Positions 17,606 through 24,991 of a stretch of 64,000 nt of DNA are shown one piece after another. The translations under genes were made by a program, and so were the position numbers. Positions within the stretch are counted from its first letter, which is position 1. Each line of letters starts with the position of its first letter. This DNA is from Nannocystis bainbridge (GTDB taxonomy: Bacteria > Myxococcota_A > Polyangia > Nannocystales > Nannocystaceae). Under the pieces are notes generated by a model. That model saw only the letters and a list, made by a program, of their open reading frames with translations. It searched no databases and was not told the DNA's origin. The DNA is taken from positions 496,001-560,000 of the forward strand of contig NZ_JAQNDL010000001.1 of the NCBI RefSeq assembly GCF_028368995.1. Reading direction: 5' to 3'.

Positions 17606-17812
17606 ATGGGCTTCGGCCGAAATCCCTATGTTGCCAAGGCGCAAGTCGCCGAGCAGAAGGCCGAAGAAGCGGCCGACGACAACACGCGCGCGCGTCACTA
17701 CCGCGAGGCCGCCCACGAGTGGGACCGCGCCGCCGAGCGCGAGAAGCCGGGCAAGGTCCGCAAAGAGTACGAGGCCCACGCGGTCCGCCTGCGCGAGTTG
17801 GCCGGCGAGTGA
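17606..17812 (+). CDS. Small conserved helical protein
   Basis: 68 residues starting MGFGRNPYVAKAQ. The rest is a highly charged Ala/Glu/Arg-rich helix (AEQKAEEAADDNTRARHYRE, then AAHEWDRAAEREKPGKVRKEYE). Coding is supported by regular amphipathic spacing and Trp/Tyr positions. Small proteins of this type occur in myxobacterial genomes without assigned function. There is no signal peptide or membrane segment. The start is fixed by the ATG at 17606, preceded by GGAGAGCG. Confidence 0.65.
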   Translation: MGFGRNPYVAKAQVAEQKAEEAADDNTRARHYREAAHEWDRAAEREKPGKVRKEYEAHAVRLRELAGE

Positions 17813-17901
17813 ACCAGACCTGACAGCGAGTCCGCCGAAGCGCGGTCGACGGTGGGGTCCGCCGCGGGTGGCCCTGTCGACCTCGCTGGCACCGCGGTGC
17901 C

Positions 17902-18074
17902 GCGGGCGACGAGCCGCCCGGTTGCATCGAAGGTCGCGGTCGTCACCGGCGCGGCTCGGGAGGGCCACCGCGTGCGAGCTGGCGGCTGGCGGGTCGCGGT
18001 CGGGGCGCGCCGCGGACGAGCTCGAGCGCATCGCCGCGGGCTGCCGCGAGCGCGGCGGCGAGGCGCTCGTGGCC
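17902..18074 (+). pseudogene. Decayed duplicate of the 5' end of the SDR gene at 22290
   Basis: The segment is alignable with 22283-22460: CCCGGTTGCATCGAAGGTCG and the following GTCACCGG are shared, then GGCTGGCGGGTCGCGGTCGG and the run through GCGGCGGCGAGGCGCT. The start codon is changed (ACG at 17909-17911 where the intact gene has ATG). At least three short deletions break the frame, including the loss of the GASSGLG cofactor loop. Similarity also reaches a few tens of bases upstream (ACCTCGCTGGC). It is a non-functional remnant of a partial duplication or recombination. Confidence 0.8.
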
Positions 18075-18107
18075 GGGAGTGTCGGCTCGTAACCCCTGCG
18101 CACGCCA

Positions 18108-18142
18108 GCGGCCCATGAAATGACAGCACCCATTGTCCGTAG
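18108..18142. repeat. 35-bp interspersed repeat, copy 2
   Basis: Second copy of the element at 17294-17328, located 34 bp after the SDR remnant and 141 bp before the intact SDR gene. It contains GACA and TGTC separated by eight bases, which might be a protein-binding half-site pair. Confidence 0.6.
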
Positions 18143-18283
18143 GCCACCGCGGGCGCATTGCGAGCGCGAGCCTTCGAGGTCCCACTGCGGCGGTCGCGGT
18201 CGTCGGTCGTCGGAGCGCGGGGTCCGGCCATCGACGAAGGCGGCAGGCACAATTTTGCCGACGCGTAGCGAGGTTCCTGTAGA

Positions 18284-19093
18284 GTGACCCGCGTGAGCCC
18301 GCTGGACGCGCACCCTGCGAACCGTGTGGCCCTCGTGACCGGGGGCTGCTCCGGCATCGGCAAGGCCATCGCCGAGCGTCTCGCTGCCCGTGGCCACTCG
18401 CTCGTGCTCGTCAGCGAGCGACCGGACGCGCTCGAGGCCGTCGCCTCGGAGATCCGCGCGAGGCACCGCGTCGCCGTGCATACCGTCGCCAAGGACCTCG
18501 CCCGGCCGGAGGCCGCCGCCGAGCTCCACGCCGCCGTCGCGGGCCGAGGCCTGGCGGTCGACATCCTCGTCAACAACGCCGGCTTCTTTTTCTTCGGCGA
18601 GACCGTCGACGCCGACCCCGGGCGCGCAGCCGCAATGTTGCAGCTCCACGTCGTCACGCCCTCGCTGCTGTGCACGCTGTTCGGCCGCGACATGCGCGCA
18701 CGGGGGCGGGGCCACATCCTCATCGTCGCCAGCATCTCGGCGTGGCGCGACCTCCCCGGCATCAATTACTACGGCAGCAGCAAGAAGTACCTCCGCGGCT
18801 TCGCCCGCGCGCTCCGCTGCGAGCTCGCGGTCCACGGCGTCAACGTCACGTGTCTCGCGCCCGGGGCCACGGCGACCGCCCTGTACAGCGCGACCGCCGT
18901 GCCCGTCGAGCGCGCGCGTCGGCTCGGCGTGATGATGGACGCGGACGCCGTCGCCGAGGCCGGGCTCGCCGCGATGTTCGCCGGCCAGGCCGAGCACATC
19001 CCCGGCCGCCTCACCCGCGCGATGCTCGCGCCGCAGTGGGCCATCGACCTGCTGCGCCGCCGCGGCCCGTGGCTGCGCCGTGACGAGTCATGA
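18284..19093 (+). CDS. Short-chain dehydrogenase/reductase (classical SDR)
   Basis: 269 residues. Cofactor loop TGGCSGIG near residue 19, NNAGFFFFGE near 96, catalytic Ser in IVASISAW and the YxxxK pair in YYGSSKKYLRG. The length fits classical SDRs using NAD(P)H. GTG 18284 is taken as start; GTG 18293 is an alternative. The stop overlaps the start of the next gene in an ATGA, so the SDR and the flavin oxidoreductase are translationally coupled and probably act on the same substrate class. The substrate cannot be read from the sequence. Confidence 0.9.
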   Translation: MTRVSPLDAHPANRVALVTGGCSGIGKAIAERLAARGHSLVLVSERPDALEAVASEIRARHRVAVHTVAKDLARPEAAAELHAAVAGRGLAVDILVNNAGFFFFGETVDADPGRAAAMLQLHVVTPSLLCTLFGRDMRARGRGHILIVASISAWRDLPGINYYGSSKKYLRGFARALRCELAVHGVNVTCLAPGATATALYSATAVPVERARRLGVMMDADAVAEAGLAAMFAGQAEHIPGRLTRAMLAPQWAIDLLRRRGPWLRRDES

Positions 19094-20292
19094 CCAGCCC
19101 GTTCGATCCGTACCGCCTCGCCGGCCTCCCGCTGCGCAACCGCGTGATCAAGGCTGCGACGTTCGAGGGCATGAGCCCCGGCGGCGCCGTGACGCCCGCG
19201 CTCGTTCGTCATCACCGCGACATCGCGGCCGGCGGCGCGGCGATGACGACCGTGGCCTACTGCGCCGTGTCTCCCGACGGCCGCACGTTCCGCGACCAGC
19301 TGCACATGCGCCAGGAGATCGTCGCGGACTTGCGCGGCCTCACCGACGCCGTTCACCGCGAAGGCGCCGCGGCCTCGCTGCAGCTCGGCCACTGCGGCTT
19401 CTTCAGCAACAACCACGACCTGATCCGCCGCCGCCCGTTCGGCCCGTCGCGCGCCCTCAATCTGCTCGGCGCCCTCGGTGGCCTCCCGTTCGCCGACGCG
19501 ATGACGCCGGACGACATCGAGGAGGTCACGCGCCAATTCGTGACCGCCGCCGGCCTCGCGCGCGAGGCCGGCTTTGACGCCGTCGAGCTCCACCTCGGGC
19601 ACGGCTACCTGCTCAGCCAGTTCCTCAGCCCCGCGACCAATCGCAGGACCGACGCGTTCGGCGGCTCTTCGGCGGCTCGCGCCCGGTTCCCGCTCGCGGT
19701 CGTCGAGCGGGTGCGGGCTGCCCTGCCGCCCGGGTTCCCGGTGCTGGCCAAGGTCAACCTCCGCGACGGCTTTCCTGGCGGGCTCGAGCTGACGGATTGC
19801 ATCGAGCTGGCGCGCTGGCTCGCGGCCCGCGGCTGCGACGCGCTCGTGCTGTCGGGCGGCTTCGTCAGCCGCGACGCCTTCTACCTGTTCCGCGGCGAGC
19901 GACCGTTACGCGCCATGATCGCCGCCGAGCGGAGCCTCCCCCAGAAAGTCGCGCTGGCGCTTTTCGGACCGCTGGTGATCCGGGCCCATCCGTTCGAGCC
20001 GATGTATTTCCTCCCGCTCGCCCGCGAGGTCCGCCGCGCGGTCGACCTGCCGCTCGTGCTCCTCGGCGGCCTGACCGCGCTCGACCACCTCCGCACGGCC
20101 CGCCGCGAGGGCTTCGAGCTCATGGCGATGGCCCGCGCCCTCGTCCATGATCCCGGGCTCGTCGCGCGTTACCAGGCCGGCGAGGCGACGATCAGCGGCT
20201 GCGTCCCTTGCAACCAGTGCGTCGCCGAGATGGACCGGCCCGGCGGGGTGCGGTGCCCTCGCCGCGTCGACGACCGGCAGATTCGTGCATGA
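19090..20292 (+). CDS. Old-yellow-enzyme family NADH:flavin oxidoreductase
   Basis: 400 residues forming the TIM-barrel half of the OYE/2,4-dienoyl-CoA-reductase family. It has LPLRNRVIKAATFEGMS at the N-terminus, LQLGHCG, the FMN/substrate motif ELHLGHGYLLSQFLSP (usually AHGYL), and LLGGL and MARALVHDP at the C-terminal phosphate-binding side. It ends with a Cys cluster (CVPCNQC and a later Cys) like the iron-sulphur ligands of dienoyl-CoA reductases. The FAD/NAD domains of those larger enzymes are absent. It probably reduces an alpha,beta-unsaturated carbonyl or enoyl substrate together with the coupled SDR upstream. Confidence 0.9.
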   Translation: MTSPFDPYRLAGLPLRNRVIKAATFEGMSPGGAVTPALVRHHRDIAAGGAAMTTVAYCAVSPDGRTFRDQLHMRQEIVADLRGLTDAVHREGAAASLQLGHCGFFSNNHDLIRRRPFGPSRALNLLGALGGLPFADAMTPDDIEEVTRQFVTAAGLAREAGFDAVELHLGHGYLLSQFLSPATNRRTDAFGGSSAARARFPLAVVERVRAALPPGFPVLAKVNLRDGFPGGLELTDCIELARWLAARGCDALVLSGGFVSRDAFYLFRGERPLRAMIAAERSLPQKVALALFGPLVIRAHPFEPMYFLPLAREVRRAVDLPLVLLGGLTALDHLRTARREGFELMAMARALVHDPGLVARYQAGEATISGCVPCNQCVAEMDRPGGVRCPRRVDDRQIRA

Positions 20293-20581
20293 GCACGGCT
20301 GAAGGTGCCGGTGACATCGCTGGCATCGCTACGCTCGTCCGACCTCCATCGCGTGCGGCTCCGGGGTTTGACGTGACCGACGCGACGGAGTGAGCGTCCT
20401 CCGCGCTTCGCCGTGAGCACCGTGGCCGCGCTCGGTGCCCGGATGCTTGGGCCTGCGCGATCCCTCCACGCGCACGACCGCCGCCGCCGTCCGGCTGGCT
20501 CGCATGAATGCGCGTGCTACTTTTGTCGCAGCATTGAGTGCCATGGGTTTCGATAGACCCGGGCGACGTGCGAAGGGCGTC

Positions 20582-22138
20582 ATGAGCGAACGAGCCAGTT
20601 CACCCGTCGACCGGTCGAGGCCTGGCCCCGCCGGCGTCGACGACGATGACATGCTCACGACCGAGTCATTGCGGCGGGTGAAGCCGACGCCTGCCATTCT
20701 CGCCGCCGACTGGAGCGGCGTCCCGATCTACACGATCGGCCACTCGACCCGCACGCTCGACGAATTGGTCGCCCTGCTGCGCTCCTTTGACATCGCCGTG
20801 TTGGCGGACATCCGGACGATCCCCCGCTCGCGGCACAACCCGCAATTCAACGCTGACACCCTGCCCGAGGCCCTGCGCCGCCGTGGCTTGCGATATGTGC
20901 CGCTGCCGCAGCTCGGAGGCCTCCGCCGCGCCCACAAGGATTCTCTCAATACGGCGTGGCGCAATCCGAGCTTCCGCGGCTACGCCGACTACATGGAGAC
21001 CGACGAATTCACGGCTGGCCTGGCCGCGCTGCGGGACCTGACGGTTCGCGGTCCGGTCGCGCTGATGTGCGCCGAGGCCGTGCCCTGGCGCTGCCACCGC
21101 TCGCTCGTGGCCGACGCGCTCACGGTCCGCGGCGCGCGGGTCGAGCACATCACGGCCGCCTCGCGCGCTACGCCCCACCGCCTGACCTCGTTCGCCGAGG
21201 TCCACGGCGCGCGGGTCACCTACCCTGCGCCGCCGCTCGCCACGCGCGCTCCCTTTCACCTCGAGGCGACCGTGCGCGTGCTCCAGCGCAGAGCGACCAA
21301 TCGCGTCGATCTTTGGCAGCAGGACCGTTATCTGCGGGTGTTGGACGTCGCGGGCGAAGCCGTGCTGATCGAGGTCGAAGATCGCGGCACCGTCGACGCT
21401 CCCGACCTGCATCCCGTGGTGCGTCACGGCGACCCTGCCGTCCTCACGCGCCCTGAGCTCGCGACCACCCTGCGCAAGATCCTGGGCCTCGACATCGACC
21501 CCGAGCCGCTGCACCGGCTCACCACCGCCGACCGCAGGCTCCGGACCATCGCGCTCGCCCTGCGAGGTATGCGGCCGCCGCGGTTCGCCGACTGGTTCGA
21601 GGTGTTCGCCAACGTCGTGCCGTTCCAGCAGGTCAGCCTCGACGCCGGCGCCGCCATCGTCGGGCGGCTGGTCGAGCGGTTCGGCGCCGCCCTCGAGCAC
21701 GACGGCGGCCGCTTTTACGCCTTCCCGACCGCCGCCTCGATCGCCGGCGCACGCCTGGACGCGCTGCGACGCGTCGGCCTCGGCGCGCGCAAGGCCGACG
21801 CCCTCCGGCGCATCGCCCGGGCCATCGTCGCCGGTGAATTGACCGAACCGGCGATCGCCGCCATGAGCACGCCCGACGCGCTCGAGGCGCTCGTCGAGCT
21901 GCCCGGCATCGGGCCGTGGAGCGCCGCCCTCGTGCTCCTGCGGGGGCTCGGGCGCCTCGACGTCTTCCCGCCGGGCGACGTCGGCGTCGCCCGGGGCCTG
22001 CGCGCGCTGCTCGGCGCCGACGCTCCGCTCGATCGCGTCATCGATCGCCTCGGCGATCATCGGGGCTACCTCTACTTTTGGGCCCTCGGCGGCGACCTGC
22101 TGAAACGCGGCCTCATCCACCCCGCTCCCCGCGCTTGA
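20582..22138 (+). CDS. DUF488 domain fused to AlkA-like HhH-GPD DNA glycosylase
   Basis: 518 residues from ATG 20582, chosen for the AAGGG element 6 bases upstream; ATG 20651 is also possible. The N-terminal half is a DUF488 domain: IYTIGHSTRTLDELVALL, then ADIRTIPRSRHNPQF, then the signature MCAEAVPWRCHRSLVADAL around residue 162. The C-terminal half (about 250-515) resembles DNA-3-methyladenine glycosylase II. Its helix-hairpin-helix is LPGIGPWSAALVLLRGLG from residue 440, and an Asp at 466 (FPPGDVGV) sits where the catalytic Asp is expected. The likely role is excision of alkylated bases. The DUF488 role is unknown. Confidence 0.88.
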   Translation: MSERASSPVDRSRPGPAGVDDDDMLTTESLRRVKPTPAILAADWSGVPIYTIGHSTRTLDELVALLRSFDIAVLADIRTIPRSRHNPQFNADTLPEALRRRGLRYVPLPQLGGLRRAHKDSLNTAWRNPSFRGYADYMETDEFTAGLAALRDLTVRGPVALMCAEAVPWRCHRSLVADALTVRGARVEHITAASRATPHRLTSFAEVHGARVTYPAPPLATRAPFHLEATVRVLQRRATNRVDLWQQDRYLRVLDVAGEAVLIEVEDRGTVDAPDLHPVVRHGDPAVLTRPELATTLRKILGLDIDPEPLHRLTTADRRLRTIALALRGMRPPRFADWFEVFANVVPFQQVSLDAGAAIVGRLVERFGAALEHDGGRFYAFPTAASIAGARLDALRRVGLGARKADALRRIARAIVAGELTEPAIAAMSTPDALEALVELPGIGPWSAALVLLRGLGRLDVFPPGDVGVARGLRALLGADAPLDRVIDRLGDHRGYLYFWALGGDLLKRGLIHPAPRA

Positions 22139-22208
22139 GAGCCGCTCGAGGACCTCGCGGATCGTCCGCCCGAGCTCGCCGCGGGTCCGGCCGGCCTCCT
22201 CGCAAATC

Positions 22209-22236
22209 TGTCCCCATGAACATGTCCCTTGGGACA
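22209..22236. promoter_or_regulatory. TGTCCC direct and inverted repeat cluster
   Basis: TGTCCCC (22209-22215), TGTCCC (22223-22228) and GGGACA (22231-22236) occur within 28 bp, the last two forming a perfect inverted repeat around TT. They lie 54 bp upstream of the SDR start at 22290, a reasonable operator position. The half-site matches that at 5431-5447. Confidence 0.45.
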
Positions 22237-22289
22237 CTCCATGCCTCACCTCGCTGGCGCGGCGGTGGTTCGCCGCCATACTGCGGGCG

Positions 22290-23282
22290 ATGAGGCGCCC
22301 GGTTGCATCGAAGGTCGCGGTCGTCACCGGTGCGTCGAGCGGGCTCGGACGGGCCACCGCGTACGAGCTGGCGGCGCGCGGCTGGCGGGTCGCGGTCGGG
22401 GCGCGCCGCGCGGACGAGCTCGAGCGCACCGCCGCGGGCTGCCGCCAGCGCGGCGGCGAGGCGCTGGCGCAGCCGACCGACGTCACCCACGAGGACGCGG
22501 TGCTGCGCCTGGCCGAGGCGGCGCTTTTGACCTGGGGCCGCATCGACGCGTGGATCAACAACGCCGGGGTGACCCTGTTCGCCCCGCTCGAGGGCGGCGC
22601 GCTCGCGGCTCACAGGCAGGTCATCGAGACCAACCTCCACGGCGCGCTGCACGGCGCGCGCGCCGTCATCCCGGTGTTTCGCCGCCAGCGCCGCGGCACG
22701 CTCATCAACATCGGCTCGGTGCTCGGCAAGATCGGTCACGCCTTCGTGCCGTCCTACGTGATCAGCAAGTTCGCCCTGCACGGGCTGTCCGAGGCGCTGC
22801 GCGTCGAGCTGGCCGAGTACCCCGACATCCACGTGTGCACGATCTTCCCCTACGCGATCGACACGCCGCACTTCCAGGTCGCCGCCAACGACATCGGCCG
22901 CCACGTCAACGCCATGCCGCCGATGCAGTCGCCCGAGAAGGTCGCGCGCGCGGTCGTCGACCTCGTCGAGCACCCCCGGCGCCAGCGCTTCGTGCCGCGG
23001 ATCGCCGAGCTCGGGCTGGTGCTCCACCGCGTCTTCCCGCGCACCATGGAGCGGCTGCTGTTCCGCGCGCTGGGGCGGTTTCACCTCGGCGCGCCCGAAC
23101 CACCGGTCGAGGGCAACCTGTTCCGGCCGGTCGCCGACGACTCCGCGGTCCACGGCCACCGACCTCCGCGCCTCGGCACGCCGGCGTTCCTGGTCTGGTC
23201 CGCGCGCGAGCTGCTGCGCATCGAGCTCGACGCCGCCCGCCGCCGCCTCCAGCAATGGCACCTCACGCGTACGACGCCGTGA
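22290..23282 (+). CDS. Short-chain dehydrogenase/reductase with C-terminal extension
   Basis: 330 residues. Classical SDR core: TGASSGLGRA at the cofactor site, INNAGVTLF, Ser in NIGSVLGKIG and Tyr-Lys in SYVISKFALHG. After the core (about 250) an extension of ~80 residues contains FRALGRFHLGAPEPPVEGNL, as in a subgroup of SDRs with extra C-terminal sequence. The 3' end overlaps the next gene by 28 bp in another frame, so expression is coupled. The same first ~60 codons survive as a decayed copy near 17.9 kb. The substrate is unknown. Confidence 0.9.
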   Translation: MRRPVASKVAVVTGASSGLGRATAYELAARGWRVAVGARRADELERTAAGCRQRGGEALAQPTDVTHEDAVLRLAEAALLTWGRIDAWINNAGVTLFAPLEGGALAAHRQVIETNLHGALHGARAVIPVFRRQRRGTLINIGSVLGKIGHAFVPSYVISKFALHGLSEALRVELAEYPDIHVCTIFPYAIDTPHFQVAANDIGRHVNAMPPMQSPEKVARAVVDLVEHPRRQRFVPRIAELGLVLHRVFPRTMERLLFRALGRFHLGAPEPPVEGNLFRPVADDSAVHGHRPPRLGTPAFLVWSARELLRIELDAARRRLQQWHLTRTTP

Positions 23283-24679
23283 TCGTCGGCGCCGGGCCCA
23301 ACGGTCTGGCAGCGGCGATCACCCTGGCCAGCGCCGGTCGCTCGACGCTGGTCGTCGAGGCGGGCGCGACCCCGGGCGGCGGCTGTCGCTCGGCCGAGCT
23401 GACGCTGCCGGGCTTCGTCCACGATCCCTGCGCCGCGATCCACCCGCTCGGCGCGGCCTCGCCGTACTTCCGCACCCTGCCGCTGGCGCGCCACGGGCTG
23501 GCGTGGATCGAGCCGCCGACGCCGCTGGTCCACCTGCTGGACGACGGCCAGGCGGTGCGGCTCGAGCGATCGATCGCCGCCACCGCGGCGCAGTTCGGCG
23601 CCGACGCTCAGGCCTATCACGACCTGCTGGGGCCGCTGGTCGAGCGCTTCGACGCGCTGCTGCCGATGATCCTCGGCCCGCTGCGCTGGCCCGCCGATCC
23701 GCTGCTGCTGGCCCGCTTCGGCGCGTACGGCCTGCGGTCCATGGAGGGCCTCGCGTGGCGCTTCGCCCGGGAGGCCCCGCGCGCCCTGCTGGCGGGCATC
23801 GCCGCCCACGCGATGGTCCCGCTCGACCGCCTCGCCACCGCCGCGTTCGCGCTGGTCCTGACGGCCGCCGCGCACGCGGTCGGCTGGCCGCTCGCCCGCG
23901 GCGGCTCGCAGGCGATCGTCGACGCGCTCGTGGCTCACCTGCGCGAGCTCGGCGGCGCGCTCGAGCTCGATCACGAAGTCGTCCACATCTCCGAGCTGCC
24001 GCCGGCCCGCGCCTACCTGTTCGACGTCTCGCCGCGACGCCTGGCGACGATCGCCGCCGACCGTCTGCCTCCGGCCTACCTGCGCCGGCTCGGCGGGTTT
24101 CGCCACGGCCCCGGCGTCTTCAAGCTCGACTGGGCCCTGCGTGCGCCGATCCCCTGGCGCGATCCGGCCTGCGCCCGCGCCGGCACCGTCCACCTCTCGG
24201 GCTCGCTCGCCGCCGTCGCCGACTCCGTCGTCCGCGTCCATCGCGGCGAGGTGGCCGCCGAGCCGTTCGTATTGCTCGCGCAGCAGAGCCTGTTCGACGC
24301 CAGCCGCGCGCCGCCGGGCATGCACACCGCCTGGGCCTACTGTCACGTGCCGCACGGCTCGGACCGCGACGTAAGCCGGCTCATCGAGGCCCACATCGAG
24401 CGCTTCGCCCCCGGCTTCGGCGACCTCGTCGTCGCCCGCGCCAGCCGCTCCGCCGTCGAGATCGCCCGCTACAACCCCAACTACGTCGGCGGCGACATCA
24501 ACGGCGGCCTCGCCGATCTGCGGCAGCTGTTCTTCCGCCCGCTCGTGCGCCTCGATCCGTACACCACCCCCGCGCCCGACATCTTCCTCTGCTCGTCGTC
24601 GACGCCGCCGGGCGGCGGCGTGCACGGGATGTGCGGCCACGCCTGCGCCCGCAGCGTGCTCGCGCGGGTGCTGGCGTGA
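23255..24679 (+). CDS. FAD-dependent NAD(P)-binding oxidoreductase (phytoene-dehydrogenase-like)
   Basis: 474 residues beginning MAPHAYDAVIVGAGPNGLAA, the dinucleotide-binding loop GxGxxG close to the N-terminus, followed by an acidic strand end (VVEAGATPGGGCRSAEL). The C-terminus carries SSSTPPGGGVHGMCGHACA, the second FAD-contact region of the phytoene dehydrogenase/amine-oxidase-like family. Length fits the family. It overlaps the SDR upstream by 28 bp, suggesting a shared oxidative pathway on a hydrophobic substrate. No carotenoid genes are nearby, so a carotenoid role is not claimed. Confidence 0.9.
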   Translation: MAPHAYDAVIVGAGPNGLAAAITLASAGRSTLVVEAGATPGGGCRSAELTLPGFVHDPCAAIHPLGAASPYFRTLPLARHGLAWIEPPTPLVHLLDDGQAVRLERSIAATAAQFGADAQAYHDLLGPLVERFDALLPMILGPLRWPADPLLLARFGAYGLRSMEGLAWRFAREAPRALLAGIAAHAMVPLDRLATAAFALVLTAAAHAVGWPLARGGSQAIVDALVAHLRELGGALELDHEVVHISELPPARAYLFDVSPRRLATIAADRLPPAYLRRLGGFRHGPGVFKLDWALRAPIPWRDPACARAGTVHLSGSLAAVADSVVRVHRGEVAAEPFVLLAQQSLFDASRAPPGMHTAWAYCHVPHGSDRDVSRLIEAHIERFAPGFGDLVVARASRSAVEIARYNPNYVGGDINGGLADLRQLFFRPLVRLDPYTTPAPDIFLCSSSTPPGGGVHGMCGHACARSVLARVLA

Positions 24680-24991
24680 TCGACCTCCGGCTCTGACGCA
24701 CGCCGCCGCCGCGTGATGAATCGCCGCTGCATCGTTGCATCGGCGTGACGGGCCAAAGATTCGCGTAGGCTCCGTGCAGCCGAGCTGAGCCGCGACGGGC
24801 TCGCGGCGGTGCAGACGCCCCGCTGCGAGCCGCCCAAAGCCGTCTTACCGGGCCGCAACGCCGGCTCATGGTCACGCCGCCTCGCGCCCGCGATCCGTGC
24901 CGGACTCTCACGCGACGTCCCGTGACATCGCGGACAGAATCGCAGGTCACGCGCGGCTGGGGGGCGCGGACGCGGTATCGTCGGCCCCGAC
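24680..24991. other. Intergenic region, 312 bp, leader of the antiporter gene
   Basis: No gene-like frame. The segment contains several short GC-rich inverted repeats (for example around CGGCTCAT and GAGCCG) but nothing that I can assign to a known riboswitch or terminator. Confidence 0.4.

Noticed and set aside
22229..23254. An N-terminal extension of the FAD oxidoreductase frame back to 22229
   Set aside because: That part is the out-of-frame shadow of the SDR gene. The dinucleotide-binding loop requires a start at 23255.
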